Of a stretch of DNA of 64,000 nt, positions 35,280 to 44,371 are shown piece by piece. Under the pieces are notes generated by a model that worked only from the letters and a program-made list of their open reading frames with translations, ran no database searches and was not told where the DNA came from. A program made the position numbers and the translations under genes. Where the stretch lies: NCBI RefSeq assembly GCF_005747095.1, contig NZ_SWLG01000008.1, positions 62,001-126,000 on the forward strand. The letters are read 5' to 3'. The DNA comes from Exobacillus caeni (GTDB taxonomy: Bacteria; Bacillota; Bacilli; Bacillales; Guptibacillaceae). Every line of letters starts with the position of its first letter. Position 1 is the first letter of the stretch.

Positions 35280-36176
35280 CTATATCCCTGCTGATTGCTG
35301 AAGTCTTCTCGCAATCTCCATAAAATCTTCTTCGGAAATCCCGGGTGCGAATTCTTCCGGAATTTCTTCCAGGTTGGGAACAGGTCCTCCCTGCGGAGTA
35401 CCAACAACCACCTCCAGTTGATCACCGGATCTCGGATCTTTCCCTTTCCATATTTTCGAAACATCCTTATAATCAGTCTGACTAAACGTATAAAGTTTTC
35501 GATGGACACCTTGTTCCTCAAATTTACGAGCTGTTTCAAACGCACTGTTATCAAGATTTGGGATTGGAATCAGCTTAGTCATATCAACTCCGGTAGCTAT
35601 CTTCAAAGCCTTTGCATAAGCAAGAACATGCACCCCACCGCGTACAAGAAGGTAACCGATCATTTCACGCGCAACTTCATTCGTAGTCATTTCATACACA
35701 CGCATCTTATGGGTTCTAGCTCCACATTCAAGGAAAAAGTTATGAAGTAAGTCCAGAATCAAATTTCCGCTATTAAAAACATAGTCTCCACGCCAGGAAT
35801 TCCCCATAGAATCTCCGGGAATAGATGTTTGAGCCGTTCCGATGAAATGATACGTATTTCTCAGATCTTTTGCTTCTTGCATAGGAGCAACATTCGGATT
35901 GCCGTTAAAAGTTGTACCGGTGAGCATAAGGTTAATCGTTGTCGATACAAGCTCTACGTGTCCCATCTCCTCTGCTGTAACGCTTGCGACCAAATCATAG
36001 AATGGCTTGAATTTTTTCTTGTTGCGGAAATTAAATGATTGATACATGTAATTATTTAAAGTAGACATCTCTCCAAATCGGCCACCGAGGAGTTCTTGGA
36101 CAGCTGCAGCAGCATTCGGATCAGGCTGCTTTGGCTTCGGTAATTCTATCAGCAATTTATTGCTTCGCTTAAACAA
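35280..36176 (-). CDS. Manganese catalase family protein (spore-associated type)
   Basis: This is 298 residues from TTG 36176, which has GGGGGG six bases upstream; the longer frame to 36212 lacks a site. The ferritin-like metal ligands are in G-G-R-F-G-E-M-S-T-L, A-E-E-M-G-H-V-E-L and the later L-E-C-G-A-R-T-H-K-M-R-V and R-E-M-I-G-Y-L-L-V-R-G-G-V-H. Manganese catalases break down hydrogen peroxide with a dimanganese centre; several Bacillus members are spore-coat components (CotJC) or general stress proteins. The C-terminal tail with Pro/Glu is normal. It is the downstream gene of YuzF on the same strand. Confidence 0.85.
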   Translation of the reverse strand: MFKRSNKLLIELPKPKQPDPNAAAAVQELLGGRFGEMSTLNNYMYQSFNFRNKKKFKPFYDLVASVTAEEMGHVELVSTTINLMLTGTTFNGNPNVAPMQEAKDLRNTYHFIGTAQTSIPGDSMGNSWRGDYVFNSGNLILDLLHNFFLECGARTHKMRVYEMTTNEVAREMIGYLLVRGGVHVLAYAKALKIATGVDMTKLIPIPNLDNSAFETARKFEEQGVHRKLYTFSQTDYKDVSKIWKGKDPRSGDQLEVVVGTPQGGPVPNLEEIPEEFAPGISEEDFMEIARRLQQSAGI

Positions 36177-36257
36177 TAAAATCCCCCCATCATCATAGTT
36201 GGGAAAAGGCAATTAATCACTATGATGTATGAGAGGGAATGCTTGTTCTATGACAAC

Positions 36258-36503
36258 TTATTCGGGCATAATCCAGACGATCTGTTGGATTCTTACAAAG
36301 AAAAGCGTTCCTTCTGAATCGAGTACAACATGATCCGGCAACACATTTTTCACGATTCCCTTTACATTTCCTCTTGTAGTATCCACAATAATCTTCTGTC
36401 CCATGACATTTAGAAGTGTTTGATAAAAATACGGGTCGACCATCGATACCATCGAAGGTGTAGTCTGATATTGATTAGCCACTGGCCTATTGTTATAACT
36501 CAT
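36258..36503 (-). CDS. yuzF: YuzF-like protein (DUF2642)
   Basis: This is 81 residues. After a short Asn/Gln-rich start it has the DUF2642 sequence S-M-V-D-P-Y-F-Y-Q-T-L, G-Q-K-I-I-V-D-T-T-R-G-N-V-K-G and F-F-V-R-I-Q-Q-I-V-W-I-M-P. These small beta-rich proteins occur in endospore formers and relate to spore-coat or outer-layer proteins; no enzymatic role is known. ATG 36503 follows AAAGGAGCTTTATTC. Its position next to a spore-type catalase fits a sporulation unit. Confidence 0.85.
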   Translation of the reverse strand: MSYNNRPVANQYQTTPSMVSMVDPYFYQTLLNVMGQKIIVDTTRGNVKGIVKNVLPDHVVLDSEGTLFFVRIQQIVWIMPE

Positions 36504-36588
36504 GAATAAAGCTCCTTTCCACTCTCATCGGTAAAATGTATGAGGGAAAAGAACAACTCATGATAATTTTTCTTGCCTGCATTTTCAC

Positions 36589-37785
36589 TTAACTTGGGTC
36601 GTCTAATTTCGGAATGAAGAAAAGAATAATGAAAAGCAAAACACTTGTACTGATGATCCCTTTCCATGCAAAATGATCCCAGAGCTTTCCGACTGCTGTA
36701 CTTCCGATTGCTACACCAACGTAGTAATTGATTAAGTAGAAACTTGATGCACCGCTTTTATGATGTGTCGCCGTCCGGCTAACAAGAGCAGCTGCCATCG
36801 AATGGGAGATAAAGAACCCTGTACAGATGACTCCAAGACCTATCAAGATGAGCGGGGTATAATGGAAAGCAGTGAGCCATGTTCCGATCGCTAGTAAAAT
36901 TATTCCTCCGAAAAAAACTTTAGGAAGTCCGACTCTGGAAGAGATTCTTCCCGCAAGGGGTGGTGCTAGTACACCAAGAGAATAGGCGAAATATGTGAAC
37001 GATATCGTTCTCAACGTCCAACCAAAAGGTTCATCATGTAAATAGAACGGTAAGTATGTCCAGATAGCAGTGAACACCGTTTGCAATAATAGCCCCGTGA
37101 TAAATAATGGTATCAAGCGAGTATCTTTTAAATGAACAAACATGCCCTTTATATCCGATTTAAGGGAAGCGGGCTTTTTCTCAAACAGTCGTTCTTTCGG
37201 CAAAAGAAAGAGAAACAAGAAAATAACGATTACTCCAAAAGCAGATAGAGTTAAAAGTGTCGTCTCCCAATTGAAAAGATCAGTGATATAGCCGGCGAAA
37301 ACTCGTCCCCCCATTCCTCCAAGGGCATTGCTCGCGATATAAAACGTCATCGCCAGGCTTAAATGGCGTCTATCGATTTCATCCCCCAGGTAACCCATCG
37401 CTGCCGCCGGAATCCCTGCGATAAAAAATCCCTGCAAAAAACGAAGAGTGACGATGAAGGTAAAGTATTTTGCAAACGGCATAGCTAATAAAGTAACGAC
37501 AGTAACGATGAGAGAAAGTATCATAATCGGTCTTCGGCCATACCTGTCAGCCAAAAAACTAAGTACAAAAAGACCTACCGTCATCGTAATAACAGACGAT
37601 GACACCAACAAACTGGAAGATGTCGGTGTTATATTAAATTCCTTTACAAAAACAGGCAGTAACGGCTGGAAGACATACAAGGTTGAAAATATCAGTAACG
37701 AGGCGACAGTAAAGGCAGATATGATTCGCCAAAATTCAGGGTTTTGCTTTGTATATGGCAATACTTTTTCAGGTTGGACATCCAT
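36589..37785 (-). CDS. MFS transporter (YnfM/AraJ-like)
   Basis: This is 398 residues with twelve predicted membrane helices. The MFS motif A is F-L-A-D-R-Y-G-R-R-P after helix 2, and the repeat in the second half is G-R-I-S-S-R-V-G-L-P. The overall pattern fits drug-efflux or arabinose-efflux-type permeases. It would export a small molecule with a proton. ATG 37785 follows AAAGGATG on the minus strand. Confidence 0.85.
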   Translation of the reverse strand: MDVQPEKVLPYTKQNPEFWRIISAFTVASLLIFSTLYVFQPLLPVFVKEFNITPTSSSLLVSSSVITMTVGLFVLSFLADRYGRRPIMILSLIVTVVTLLAMPFAKYFTFIVTLRFLQGFFIAGIPAAAMGYLGDEIDRRHLSLAMTFYIASNALGGMGGRVFAGYITDLFNWETTLLTLSAFGVIVIFLFLFLLPKERLFEKKPASLKSDIKGMFVHLKDTRLIPLFITGLLLQTVFTAIWTYLPFYLHDEPFGWTLRTISFTYFAYSLGVLAPPLAGRISSRVGLPKVFFGGIILLAIGTWLTAFHYTPLILIGLGVICTGFFISHSMAAALVSRTATHHKSGASSFYLINYYVGVAIGSTAVGKLWDHFAWKGIISTSVLLFIILFFIPKLDDPS

Positions 37786-37860
37786 CGCTTTTCATCCTTT
37801 TATTATATCGAATACATTATTTTTCGATTTAAAGTTTTAATCTACTGATTCGTTAAAAGA

Positions 37861-37892
37861 AAAAAAGAAGAAAGGCAAAGAAACCTTTCTTC
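37861..37892 (-). terminator. Terminator downstream of the SLC13 remnant
   Basis: GAAGAAAGG pairs with CCTTTCTTC around an eight-base loop; the minus strand continues into a T-rich run. Confidence 0.7.
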
Positions 37893-37907
37893 ACACCTCT
37901 CCATCTT

Positions 37908-38240
37908 TTACTTTCTGAAAGCATCTGGGGAGTCTGTTATATCGATTCCCCATACGCATGGCAGATAGAAATAAATGACTATTGTAATAATAACAATAGA
38001 AAAGGTATTGAGCCAAAATCCTGCTCGCGTCATATCCGGAATCCTTAAATATCCAGAACCGAACTCGTTTCTGTTTGGATGAACAGCAACAGGTAACATG
38101 AAAGCACAGCTGGCAGTTAAACCAGCTGTGCTCATCAATGCATATGTGACTAAAAAAACAGCCGTAGCCAGGGATGCCATGATCGGATATATCAATGTTG
38201 CTGTGGCAGTATTTATTCATCGGATATGTGCTTTCACAAA
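37908..38240 (-). pseudogene. Decayed SLC13/DASS sodium:dicarboxylate transporter, C-terminal remnant
   Basis: An open frame of 95 residues (37908-38195) reads I-Y-P-I-M-A-S-L-A, A-S-C-A-F-M-L-P-V-A and F-G-S-G-Y-L-R-I-P-D-M-T-R-A-G-F-W-L-N, the last transmembrane helices of SLC13 citrate/dicarboxylate symporters. Just upstream N-T-A-T-A-T-L continues the family pattern, but the frame is then interrupted by TGA and shifts. Family members are ~450-550 residues, so about four fifths is missing. The intact terminator below shows this is the true 3' end of a former gene. Not expected to function. Confidence 0.8.
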
Positions 38241-38381
38241 AAATCCGTGATCGCAAACAAGATGATAATCCCTCTACTACATCTGTAACAATTTATTATG
38301 TTGTACAGGCCAAAAATTTGCTTTTACTCATCCGTGGCCTTACAGTTGCGATAGATAAATAAATAGAAAGGAATGTCGAGT

Positions 38382-39104
38382 ATGGCACAATCGATTGAAG
38401 GTAAAACCGCATATGTGACAGGCGCCGGCCGAGGAATCGGAAGGGCAGCGGCTTTAGAGCTTGCGCGTGAAGGAGTTCATGTAGGTATGATCGCTCGTAC
38501 GGAAAGCGCACTCGAAAAAGTTGCAGAGGAAGCTAGATCCTTTGGAGTAAACGCAAGTATAGCAATCGCTGATATTTCGAATCTGGAACAAGTAGAAACG
38601 GCAATAGGAATGTTGAAAAATGAACTGGGTCCCGCAGATATTTTGATCAATAATGCTGGCATAGGAACGTATGGGCCTTTTTTAGAAATTGATCCAGAAG
38701 AATGGAAAAGGACCTTTGAAGTGAATGTCTTTGGAACATACCATGTAACACGCACTGTTCTGCCTCAACTTATTGAAAAAAACGGCGGTGACATCATCAC
38801 TATTTCGTCCAGCAGCGGCTTAAAAGGGACCGCGAAAAGCACAGCATATAGTGGGTCAAAGTTTGCTGTTCAGGGGACAATGGAAGCCTTGATGCAGGAG
38901 GTTCGCAAAAATAACATCCGTGTCATAACACTTAATCCAAGTCTGGTCGCTACAGAGATGACTTTTGGGGAGGAACTTGAAAAAAGCGATAAAGAAAAAT
39001 ACATGCAACCAGAAGATTTGGCGGAACATATGGTTTCCCTGTTAAAATTGCATCCACGTATCTTTATCAAACAGTCTCTTCAATGGGCAACAAATCCATT
39101 TTGA
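38382..39104 (+). CDS. Short-chain dehydrogenase/reductase (3-ketoacyl-ACP reductase-like)
   Basis: This is 240 residues from ATG 38382, nine bases after AGAAAGGA; ATG 38373 abuts the site. The NAD(P) motif is T-G-A-G-R-G-I-G-R, followed by N-N-A-G-I-G, and the catalytic triad S-S-S-G-L-K-G...Y-S-G-S-K. This is a classical SDR close to FabG-like 3-oxoacyl reductases. It would reduce a carbonyl with NADPH; substrate unknown. A bidirectional terminator follows. Confidence 0.9.
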   Translation: MAQSIEGKTAYVTGAGRGIGRAAALELAREGVHVGMIARTESALEKVAEEARSFGVNASIAIADISNLEQVETAIGMLKNELGPADILINNAGIGTYGPFLEIDPEEWKRTFEVNVFGTYHVTRTVLPQLIEKNGGDIITISSSSGLKGTAKSTAYSGSKFAVQGTMEALMQEVRKNNIRVITLNPSLVATEMTFGEELEKSDKEKYMQPEDLAEHMVSLLKLHPRIFIKQSLQWATNPF

Positions 39105-39139
39105 TGAAATAAACATAAATGTAAATATAAAGATAGAAA

Positions 39140-39177
39140 AATAGAGAATAGGGCATGCCCATTCTCTATTTGTTTTT
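39140..39177. terminator. Bidirectional terminator between SDR and half-MFS genes
   Basis: AATAGAGAAT..GGGC pairs with GCCC.ATTCTCTATT around a palindromic core; T-run on the plus strand. Confidence 0.7.
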
Positions 39178-39201
39178 AACTAGCTGATTTCCAGTTATAT
39201 G

Positions 39202-39753
39202 CTAGTTGTTTAGCGATTTTGTAGAATCTTGTTGCACTTTAAACATCATTAGCCCGCTGATCAGAAAGAATATCGAGCCAACATAGAAAATAGCATGAAT
39301 GGTAAGATAATCGATTAAAAACCCACTTCCCATCACAGCAAGTGCTGAACACATCGTTGTCCAGAAATGATAGTTCCCGATCAACTCCCCTTGTTTTGAT
39401 CCTGCTGTAAATTCCGTTAGCATGCTTTTTTCACATGTTTTTTGCATGGCACCCAGAACGCCGAGAAATACTTGAAGCATATATACCTGCAATAATGAAC
39501 TAACAAGTGGAAGGGTGATAAAGGCAACAGCCATTCCCCAGGCGTGAATAATAAGAAACACCTTGCTCCCCACCTTATCAGAAGTTTTACCGATCCATCG
39601 GTGGACCAATGCGGAAGTCAAAGTGAATAAACCATAAGCAAGGCCAAACTGTGCAAAGCTAGAACCGACGTTTTTAATGAACAAAAGATAATACGGAAAA
39701 ACAATGCTGCTTGAAATCAATGCGATACTTTGAGAAAAAATGAAGATCCTCAT
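39202..39753 (-). CDS. Half-length MFS-like membrane protein (6 helices)
   Basis: This is 183 residues with six membrane segments, matching one half of a major facilitator protein. The inter-helix motif is [12 protein letters not shown] (motif A position), followed by [14 protein letters not shown]. Full-length members are ~400 residues. The start ATG overlaps the stop of the FAD-oxidase gene by four bases (ATGA), giving translational coupling. There is no second half downstream, only a terminator, so it may work as a dimer or be a truncated transporter. Confidence 0.7.
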   Translation of the reverse strand: MRIFIFSQSIALISSSIVFPYYLLFIKNVGSSFAQFGLAYGLFTLTSALVHRWIGKTSDKVGSKVFLIIHAWGMAVAFITLPLVSSLLQVYMLQVFLGVLGAMQKTCEKSMLTEFTAGSKQGELIGNYHFWTTMCSALAVMGSGFLIDYLTIHAIFYVGSIFFLISGLMMFKVQQDSTKSLNN

Positions 39754-41192
39754 TTGCCATACTCCTCATAAAACATATTTACAAAGCGCTCTTCGGGATC
39801 TAACTTCCGTTTCATAGAAAAGAATTCTTCTGTTCGTGGATAAGCAAGCTTCATTTGTTCTTTTGTCGGATAAGAGTAATACGGTAAATAGTAGCTTCCT
39901 CCATGTTCTAACGTCACGCCGATCATCTTTCGCACCACTTTTTGTGTTTGCTTTTTATCCTCTTCAGCTATTCCTTGATTAATTAACAGTACAAGGGCAA
40001 ACATATCGTCTTTCGCAAAAGATAAGACAGCATCTTCATTGTGGCCGACATAGCGGATCGTAATATTTACTAGATTAAATTCTTCTTCTGACAATATCCC
40101 ACGCAAGTCTTCAATATAAGACGAGAACTCATCAACTGGCACAAAGTATTCCTGTAAAATATCAGTGTTCTCTTCATCTTTGTATTCGAGAAACTCCGAC
40201 TCAGAGCGCATGCTGTTGTTCCTGGAAACATAACTTCCGTCTTTTTTCTCAAAATATTTATTTTGCAGCTTCCAGAACATTTCTTTTCCCCAATCAAAGT
40301 CTCTTGAAAGACCGAGCAATGGCTTTGTGAGCCAAGTTCCTCTGTCAGATTTCAGTTCATTATAATTCTTTAAGTCTTCCTGTTTTTCTGCTAATTCATA
40401 GTCAGTTACATACATGTCTTTTAGAAAAGAATCCGGAGAGGTTGAGATCCTTGCAAGATGCATGCGAACATTTTTGTTTCCCTTTACGTTTTTCTTAAAA
40501 TAAGATGGGTAGTCTTTGTAGTCCATTTGTTTTGTTCTCATTTGATATAACTCATCATTCGTCAATTCAATCTCCACGTCCAAGATCATGCCAAACAATC
40601 CATAACCACCGATGACTAACGGAAAATATTCACCATTTTCGGTTCTTGATACGGTGATCACCTCGCCGTCTGGTTTTAACAGCCGAAAAGATTTCACCGT
40701 TTCAATTAAAGAACCGTTTCTTATATCTCTGCCATGGACGTTAACAGACAAAGAACCGCCAATCGTAAAGATATTCTGCGATTGCATTACCTTTATCGAG
40801 AGGCCATAAGGGTTGATCGCTTGTTGGATATCATCCCAGGTTGCTCCGCTTTGCACACGGACTATTTTTTTCTCAGGATCAATTTTCAGAATTTCGTTAT
40901 AGCCGGTTGTATCCATCACAACCGCGTCTTCGTAGTATGTATGTCCTCCCTGACTATGCATTTTGCCCGCGATCGATACTTTTAAGTCCTTTTCATTCGC
41001 TTCTTTTACTGTGTTTATAAAGGATTTCTCTTCATTGCCTTTAACAACTCTCTTGACCTTTACGGGCATCAACCCGCTCACATCACTTATCGTCGATTTG
41101 CTATCCGTTTTCTCTTGTGAAACTGAATATAAAAAGAAGCTTCCATATCCGATTAGAAAAAGGATAATAGCTATGTTACTTTTGATTCTCAT
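39750..41192 (-). CDS. Membrane-anchored FAD-linked oxidoreductase (lactone-oxidase-like)
   Basis: This is 480 residues from ATG 41192, placed nine bases after AAAGGGGG. A single N-terminal hydrophobic helix ([15 protein letters not shown]) anchors it outside. The FAD_binding_4 domain shows [23 protein letters not shown] and L-S-V-N-V-H-G-R-D, the PCMH-type flavin pattern used by sugar-lactone and alditol oxidases; the H-S-Q-G-G-H segment is where the flavin-linked His can lie. Its electron acceptor and substrate are unknown. It sits in an operon: HTH regulator, this gene, half-MFS. Confidence 0.8.
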   Translation of the reverse strand: MRIKSNIAIILFLIGYGSFFLYSVSQEKTDSKSTISDVSGLMPVKVKRVVKGNEEKSFINTVKEANEKDLKVSIAGKMHSQGGHTYYEDAVVMDTTGYNEILKIDPEKKIVRVQSGATWDDIQQAINPYGLSIKVMQSQNIFTIGGSLSVNVHGRDIRNGSLIETVKSFRLLKPDGEVITVSRTENGEYFPLVIGGYGLFGMILDVEIELTNDELYQMRTKQMDYKDYPSYFKKNVKGNKNVRMHLARISTSPDSFLKDMYVTDYELAEKQEDLKNYNELKSDRGTWLTKPLLGLSRDFDWGKEMFWKLQNKYFEKKDGSYVSRNNSMRSESEFLEYKDEENTDILQEYFVPVDEFSSYIEDLRGILSEEEFNLVNITIRYVGHNEDAVLSFAKDDMFALVLLINQGIAEEDKKQTQKVVRKMIGVTLEHGGSYYLPYYSYPTKEQMKLAYPRTEEFFSMKRKLDPEERFVNMFYEEYGK

Positions 41193-41237
41193 TAAAGGCA
41201 TCCCCCTTTACCTTTAAACAGACTTCCTTTATGAGTT

Positions 41238-41690
41238 CTACCTTTTTGTAAGTGAATGAAATTTATTAAAAGCCATATCTTGATCAAACGTGCTGTACCA
41301 GCGATAATCATCTTCGTCTAAAATCCGGTAGTGCTGGCTGATCATGTTTCGTTGAAGTCTAAAGCAACCATGTTTCTCGACCTCAACCCACCATACTTTA
41401 CCTCCCATCGTCTTTTCCTTTGGCTTTTCGATCGATTCATGGGCAAGGGTTTCTATCATATCTACTGGATCTTCACCCAAAGCATTCCGTAATACTTCGC
41501 TGTCTCTAAACAAAGCACATACAGCAACTGTTAGCGTCCAACTAGCTTTTGTTCGTCCTTTTTCTATCTGGACAAGCGTTTTTTTGCTGACACCAAGTAG
41601 CTCTGCCATCTTAATCTGTGTTAAGCCGTCTTCCGTACGGATCAGCTTTAACTTTTCACTAATCAGCTTCACAACATCATCCTGAGTCAT
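41238..41690 (-). CDS. HTH-type (XRE) transcriptional regulator
   Basis: This is 150 residues from ATG 41690, six bases after GGGAGGT; the frame reaches 41705. The N-terminal 60 residues form a Cro/C1-type helix-turn-helix (E-D-G-L-T-Q-I-K-M-A-E-L-L-G-V-S-K-K-T-L-V-Q-I-E-K-G). The C-terminal half has W-W-V-E-V-E-K-H-G-C-F-R-L-Q-R-N and a Trp/Tyr-rich end (H-Y-R-I-L-D-E-D-D-Y-R-W-Y-S), a ligand or oligomerisation domain I do not recognise. It leads the operon with the FAD oxidase and half-MFS genes and probably controls it through the TTACAC palindrome just upstream. Confidence 0.8.
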   Translation of the reverse strand: MTQDDVVKLISEKLKLIRTEDGLTQIKMAELLGVSKKTLVQIEKGRTKASWTLTVAVCALFRDSEVLRNALGEDPVDMIETLAHESIEKPKEKTMGGKVWWVEVEKHGCFRLQRNMISQHYRILDEDDYRWYSTFDQDMAFNKFHSLTKR

Positions 41691-41705
41691 CAGGACACCT
41701 CCCAT

Positions 41706-41730
41706 TTACACCTTATGTGTAATTTTACAC
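41706..41730 (-). promoter_or_regulatory. Palindromic operator for the HTH/oxidase operon
   Basis: TTACAC at 41706-41711 and GTGTAA at 41717-41722 form an inverted repeat with a five-base spacer; a third half-site TTACAC lies at 41725-41730. It is 16 bases upstream of the regulator start codon, so autoregulation is likely. Confidence 0.6.
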
Positions 41731-41759
41731 CTTTTGAATATTTTTTCAACTCTTCATAT

Positions 41760-41790
41760 TAAAAAAAACACTACTTAAAAAAGTAGTGCT
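41760..41790 (-). terminator. Terminator of the DHFR-family gene
   Basis: CACTACTT pairs with AAGTAGTG around a short A-rich loop, followed by a T-run on the minus strand. Confidence 0.75.
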
Positions 41791-41812
41791 TTAAACTTTA
41801 TTTACGAAATAA

Positions 41813-42346
41813 CTATTTTTTCACTTCATAGTGCAATTGCGCCATCTGGTTATAACGAGAAATATCTTTTAGCTCCAGGTCGATTTCATAATCTCCCCTT
41901 TTAAACAATGGTATGCCTTTACCTATCAATGATGGTGCAATTTGTATATAGATTTCATCGATTAAGTTTTCTTCTAAGAAAGCATGAATTAACTCTCCGC
42001 CACCAACAAGCCAAATATTCTTTCCCTCCTCCCTCTTCAGTCTGTTTGTAAGTCCCACGATATCATTGTTAACAAATGTCACATTCTCATTCTTTACAGT
42101 CGTTGAACCAGTCATCACATAACATTTCTTCTCTTTAGATGGATAATTGCCATTCTCATGCTCCATCACCCAATCGTACGTTCTTCTCCCGACTATTTCC
42201 GTATCAATCGTTTCATGAAATTTTCCGAAACCGTTGTCTCCTTCCCCTTCCATTCTAAACAGCCAATCCAATGAATCATCTTCCGTCGCAATATACCCAT
42301 CAAGGCTTTGCGCAATGTACAAAACGATTTTTCTTCGTTCCTTCAT
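41813..42346 (-). CDS. Dihydrofolate reductase family protein (RibD C-terminal type)
   Basis: This is 177 residues from ATG 42346, six bases after GAGGAGG; ATG 42352 overlaps the site. The sequence has L-Y-I-A-Q-S-L-D-G-Y-I-A at the start, E-I-V-G-R-R-T-Y-D-W-V, N-I-W-L-V-G-G-G-E-L-I in the middle and I-A-P-S-L-I-G-K-G-I-P-L-F toward the end, the pattern of RibD_C/DHFR-like NADPH-dependent reductases such as YwjB and YyaP. It is probably not the essential folate enzyme. It diverges from a WYL regulator, which likely controls it. Confidence 0.85.
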   Translation of the reverse strand: MKERRKIVLYIAQSLDGYIATEDDSLDWLFRMEGEGDNGFGKFHETIDTEIVGRRTYDWVMEHENGNYPSKEKKCYVMTGSTTVKNENVTFVNNDIVGLTNRLKREEGKNIWLVGGGELIHAFLEENLIDEIYIQIAPSLIGKGIPLFKRGDYEIDLELKDISRYNQMAQLHYEVKK

Positions 42347-42455
42347 ACTCATCCTCCTCTTTTCACCTTGTAATCTTTCTTTTTGTTATTATAATAAAAC
42401 CATATAATTCAAATATGACATCTGTTGTCATATTATAAATGAAAGGGGAAATACA

Positions 42456-43415
42456 TTGCGTGCAGACCGATTGATTTCAATCTTACTCTTACTCAAAAAA
42501 AGAGGAAAAGTTACAACAAAAGAACTAGCCCAGGAATTAGAAGTAACACAGCGTACGATCCATCGTGACATGGAAGCTTTAATCTCTGCAGGCATTCCCA
42601 TCTTCTCGGAAAGAGGAAAAGGCGGCGGATGGAGCATAATGGACAACTGGCAAAATCGACTTAGCTGGTTGAAAAACGAAGAAGTGCAATCCTTATTTAT
42701 CCCTTCTTCTAACAACCTATTAGCGGATCTCGGTTTCAACGAAATCTCAGAGAAAGCCAGGGAAAAGCTGTATTCCTCTGTTCCGTATCAACATAAAGAA
42801 GAAGCTATAAAATTATGGGAAAGAGTGTACATTGACACAAGTACCTGGAAGGACAGAACCGAACACCAGGCTTTTATTACGGACATTAAACGTGCCCTGT
42901 TCAACGAAAAAAAACTAAAAATTATTTACGAAAAATACAATGGAAAATCAGATGAAAGGATAATTGAGCCCCTGGGATTAGTTTCAAAGGGTGATAAATG
43001 GTACCTTGTTGCATTAAAAAAGGGGGAATACAGAAACTATCGAGTATCCAGAATAAAATCGGTTATCATGCTTGATGAAGAATTCACTTATCCATCCTAT
43101 TTTAACCTTCAAAGCTACTGGAAAAAATCAAAAAAAGAATTTGTAAATAATCTTCCCCGTTATATCGTACAAGTAAAAGTTTTAAGCTCGATAATACCAA
43201 GATTAAAATTCACCGGAAAATTTGTGGAGGTTATTGAAGTTGGAAATAATGATATAGACCAATGGCTCCCCGTAACACTAAGCTTTCATTCCGAAGAGGA
43301 AGCGGTTGAATACATATTCGGATTCGGAAATAAGATGAAAGTTGCTAATCCCGTACATCTTAAAGATACATTAATCATCATGGCAAAAGATGTTATTGAT
43401 ATGTATAAAGAATAA
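42456..43415 (+). CDS. YafY-type WYL-domain transcriptional regulator
   Basis: This is 319 residues from TTG 42456 behind GAAAGGGGAAATACA. The start M-R-A-D-R-L-I-S-I-L-L-L-L-K-K-R-G-K-V-T-T-K-E-L-A is the usual HTH_11 domain, with T-Q-R-T-I-H-R-D-M-E-A-L as recognition helix. The C-terminal WYL domain shows V-S-K-G-D-K-W-Y-L-V-A-L-K (the W-Y-L motif) and Y-R-V-S-R-I. WYL regulators sense nucleotides or nucleic acids and often lie beside defence or metabolic genes. It diverges from the DHFR-family gene; a 109-base intergenic region must hold both promoters. Confidence 0.9.
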   Translation: MRADRLISILLLLKKRGKVTTKELAQELEVTQRTIHRDMEALISAGIPIFSERGKGGGWSIMDNWQNRLSWLKNEEVQSLFIPSSNNLLADLGFNEISEKAREKLYSSVPYQHKEEAIKLWERVYIDTSTWKDRTEHQAFITDIKRALFNEKKLKIIYEKYNGKSDERIIEPLGLVSKGDKWYLVALKKGEYRNYRVSRIKSVIMLDEEFTYPSYFNLQSYWKKSKKEFVNNLPRYIVQVKVLSSIIPRLKFTGKFVEVIEVGNNDIDQWLPVTLSFHSEEEAVEYIFGFGNKMKVANPVHLKDTLIIMAKDVIDMYKE

Positions 43416-43425
43416 GATAAACATT

Positions 43426-43457
43426 AAAAAAGGAAGAGACAGTAGGCTTCTCTTCCT
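43426..43457 (-). terminator. Terminator of the first LysE gene
   Basis: AGGAAGAGA pairs with TCTCTTCCT around a nine-base loop, then a T-run on the minus strand. Confidence 0.7.
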
Positions 43458-43492
43458 TACTAATAGTCAAGCTCAATAAATCCTGTTCTATG

Positions 43493-44116
43493 TTATTTTT
43501 GTTCAAACGCAAGTCTAATTGCAAAAAAAGCAAAGATAAGTCCCTTTGATTTATTAATCACATTAAACATCCCTGGACGGCTCCACAGTTTTTCACCAAG
43601 ACGCCCTGCAAGAACAGAAACAACTCCAAAAATGGCAAGGGCCTGGATGATAAACAGCACACCTAACGCGATCATCTGGAGTGGTACATTACCTGATTCA
43701 GTAGTAACAAATTGAGGAAGGAAAGCCAGAAAAAAAATCGAAACCTTTGGATTCAACATGTTCATAAATATCCCCTTTTTATACAGGGAGGTAAGGTTGT
43801 ACCTTTTCACAGATTGCACTTCAGGATCCAGCCTCCCTTCTCTGAATGCCATGACTGCAAGATAGAGCAAATAAATAGCACCGGCATATTTGATCAACTG
43901 AAACGCCAGAGTGGATTGATATAGAATTGCGGATATACCTACTGCCGCAGCCGTAGTATGTGCGATTAGTCCCGTGCAAAGTCCAAGCGCCGTTGAAATA
44001 CCTGCCTTTTTCCCGTATGAGGCACTTTGCGCAAATACGAACATCAAATCCGGTCCTGGTGTTACTGTCAATAACACCGATGCAGCTAAAAAGTAAAAAA
44101 CCGTTAGTAAATCCAT
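43493..44116 (-). CDS. LysE/RhtB family amino acid exporter, copy 1
   Basis: This is 207 residues from ATG 44116, seven bases after GGAGG (ATG 44122 is too close). Six membrane helices are predicted. The family hallmark T-P-G-P-D-L-M-F-V at the end of helix 1, with G-L-C-T-G and M-L-N-P-K-V-S-I-F-F-L, is clear. It would export an amino acid such as threonine or homoserine. A second member of the family lies 250 bases upstream on the same strand. Confidence 0.9.
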   Translation of the reverse strand: MDLLTVFYFLAASVLLTVTPGPDLMFVFAQSASYGKKAGISTALGLCTGLIAHTTAAAVGISAILYQSTLAFQLIKYAGAIYLLYLAVMAFREGRLDPEVQSVKRYNLTSLYKKGIFMNMLNPKVSIFFLAFLPQFVTTESGNVPLQMIALGVLFIIQALAIFGVVSVLAGRLGEKLWSRPGMFNVINKSKGLIFAFFAIRLAFEQK

Positions 44117-44297
44117 TAGCATTCCTCCGAAAGATTTTAAATTATTAAAAATTTTACTACAATTAATCGATAGTCACAATGCCTGATGAAAAGCCTCCTA
44201 ACAAGAACCAAAAGCTTTTGGATAAAACTCCAGGTAAAGTCAAAAAACTCATAATAAAGTACATTCAGAAATGACAGCGGTTCCTTTTCTTTTTAAA

Positions 44298-44323
44298 ATA
44301 AAAGGGAAGAAACTATGGTTTCT
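44298..44323 (-). terminator. Terminator after the second LysE gene
   Basis: GGAAGAAAC pairs with GTTTCTTCC around a short loop and runs into a T-rich stretch on the minus strand. A second hairpin with GCCTATTCC / GGAATAGGC lies at 44339-44368. Confidence 0.65.
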
Positions 44324-44371
44324 TCCACACAGGACTATGCCTATTCCTTTGGACTGGGAATAGGCCTTTTT

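Noticed and set aside
35295-35750. 151-codon frame on the plus strand
   Set aside because: Antisense to the manganese catalase gene, with no ribosome binding site or domain.
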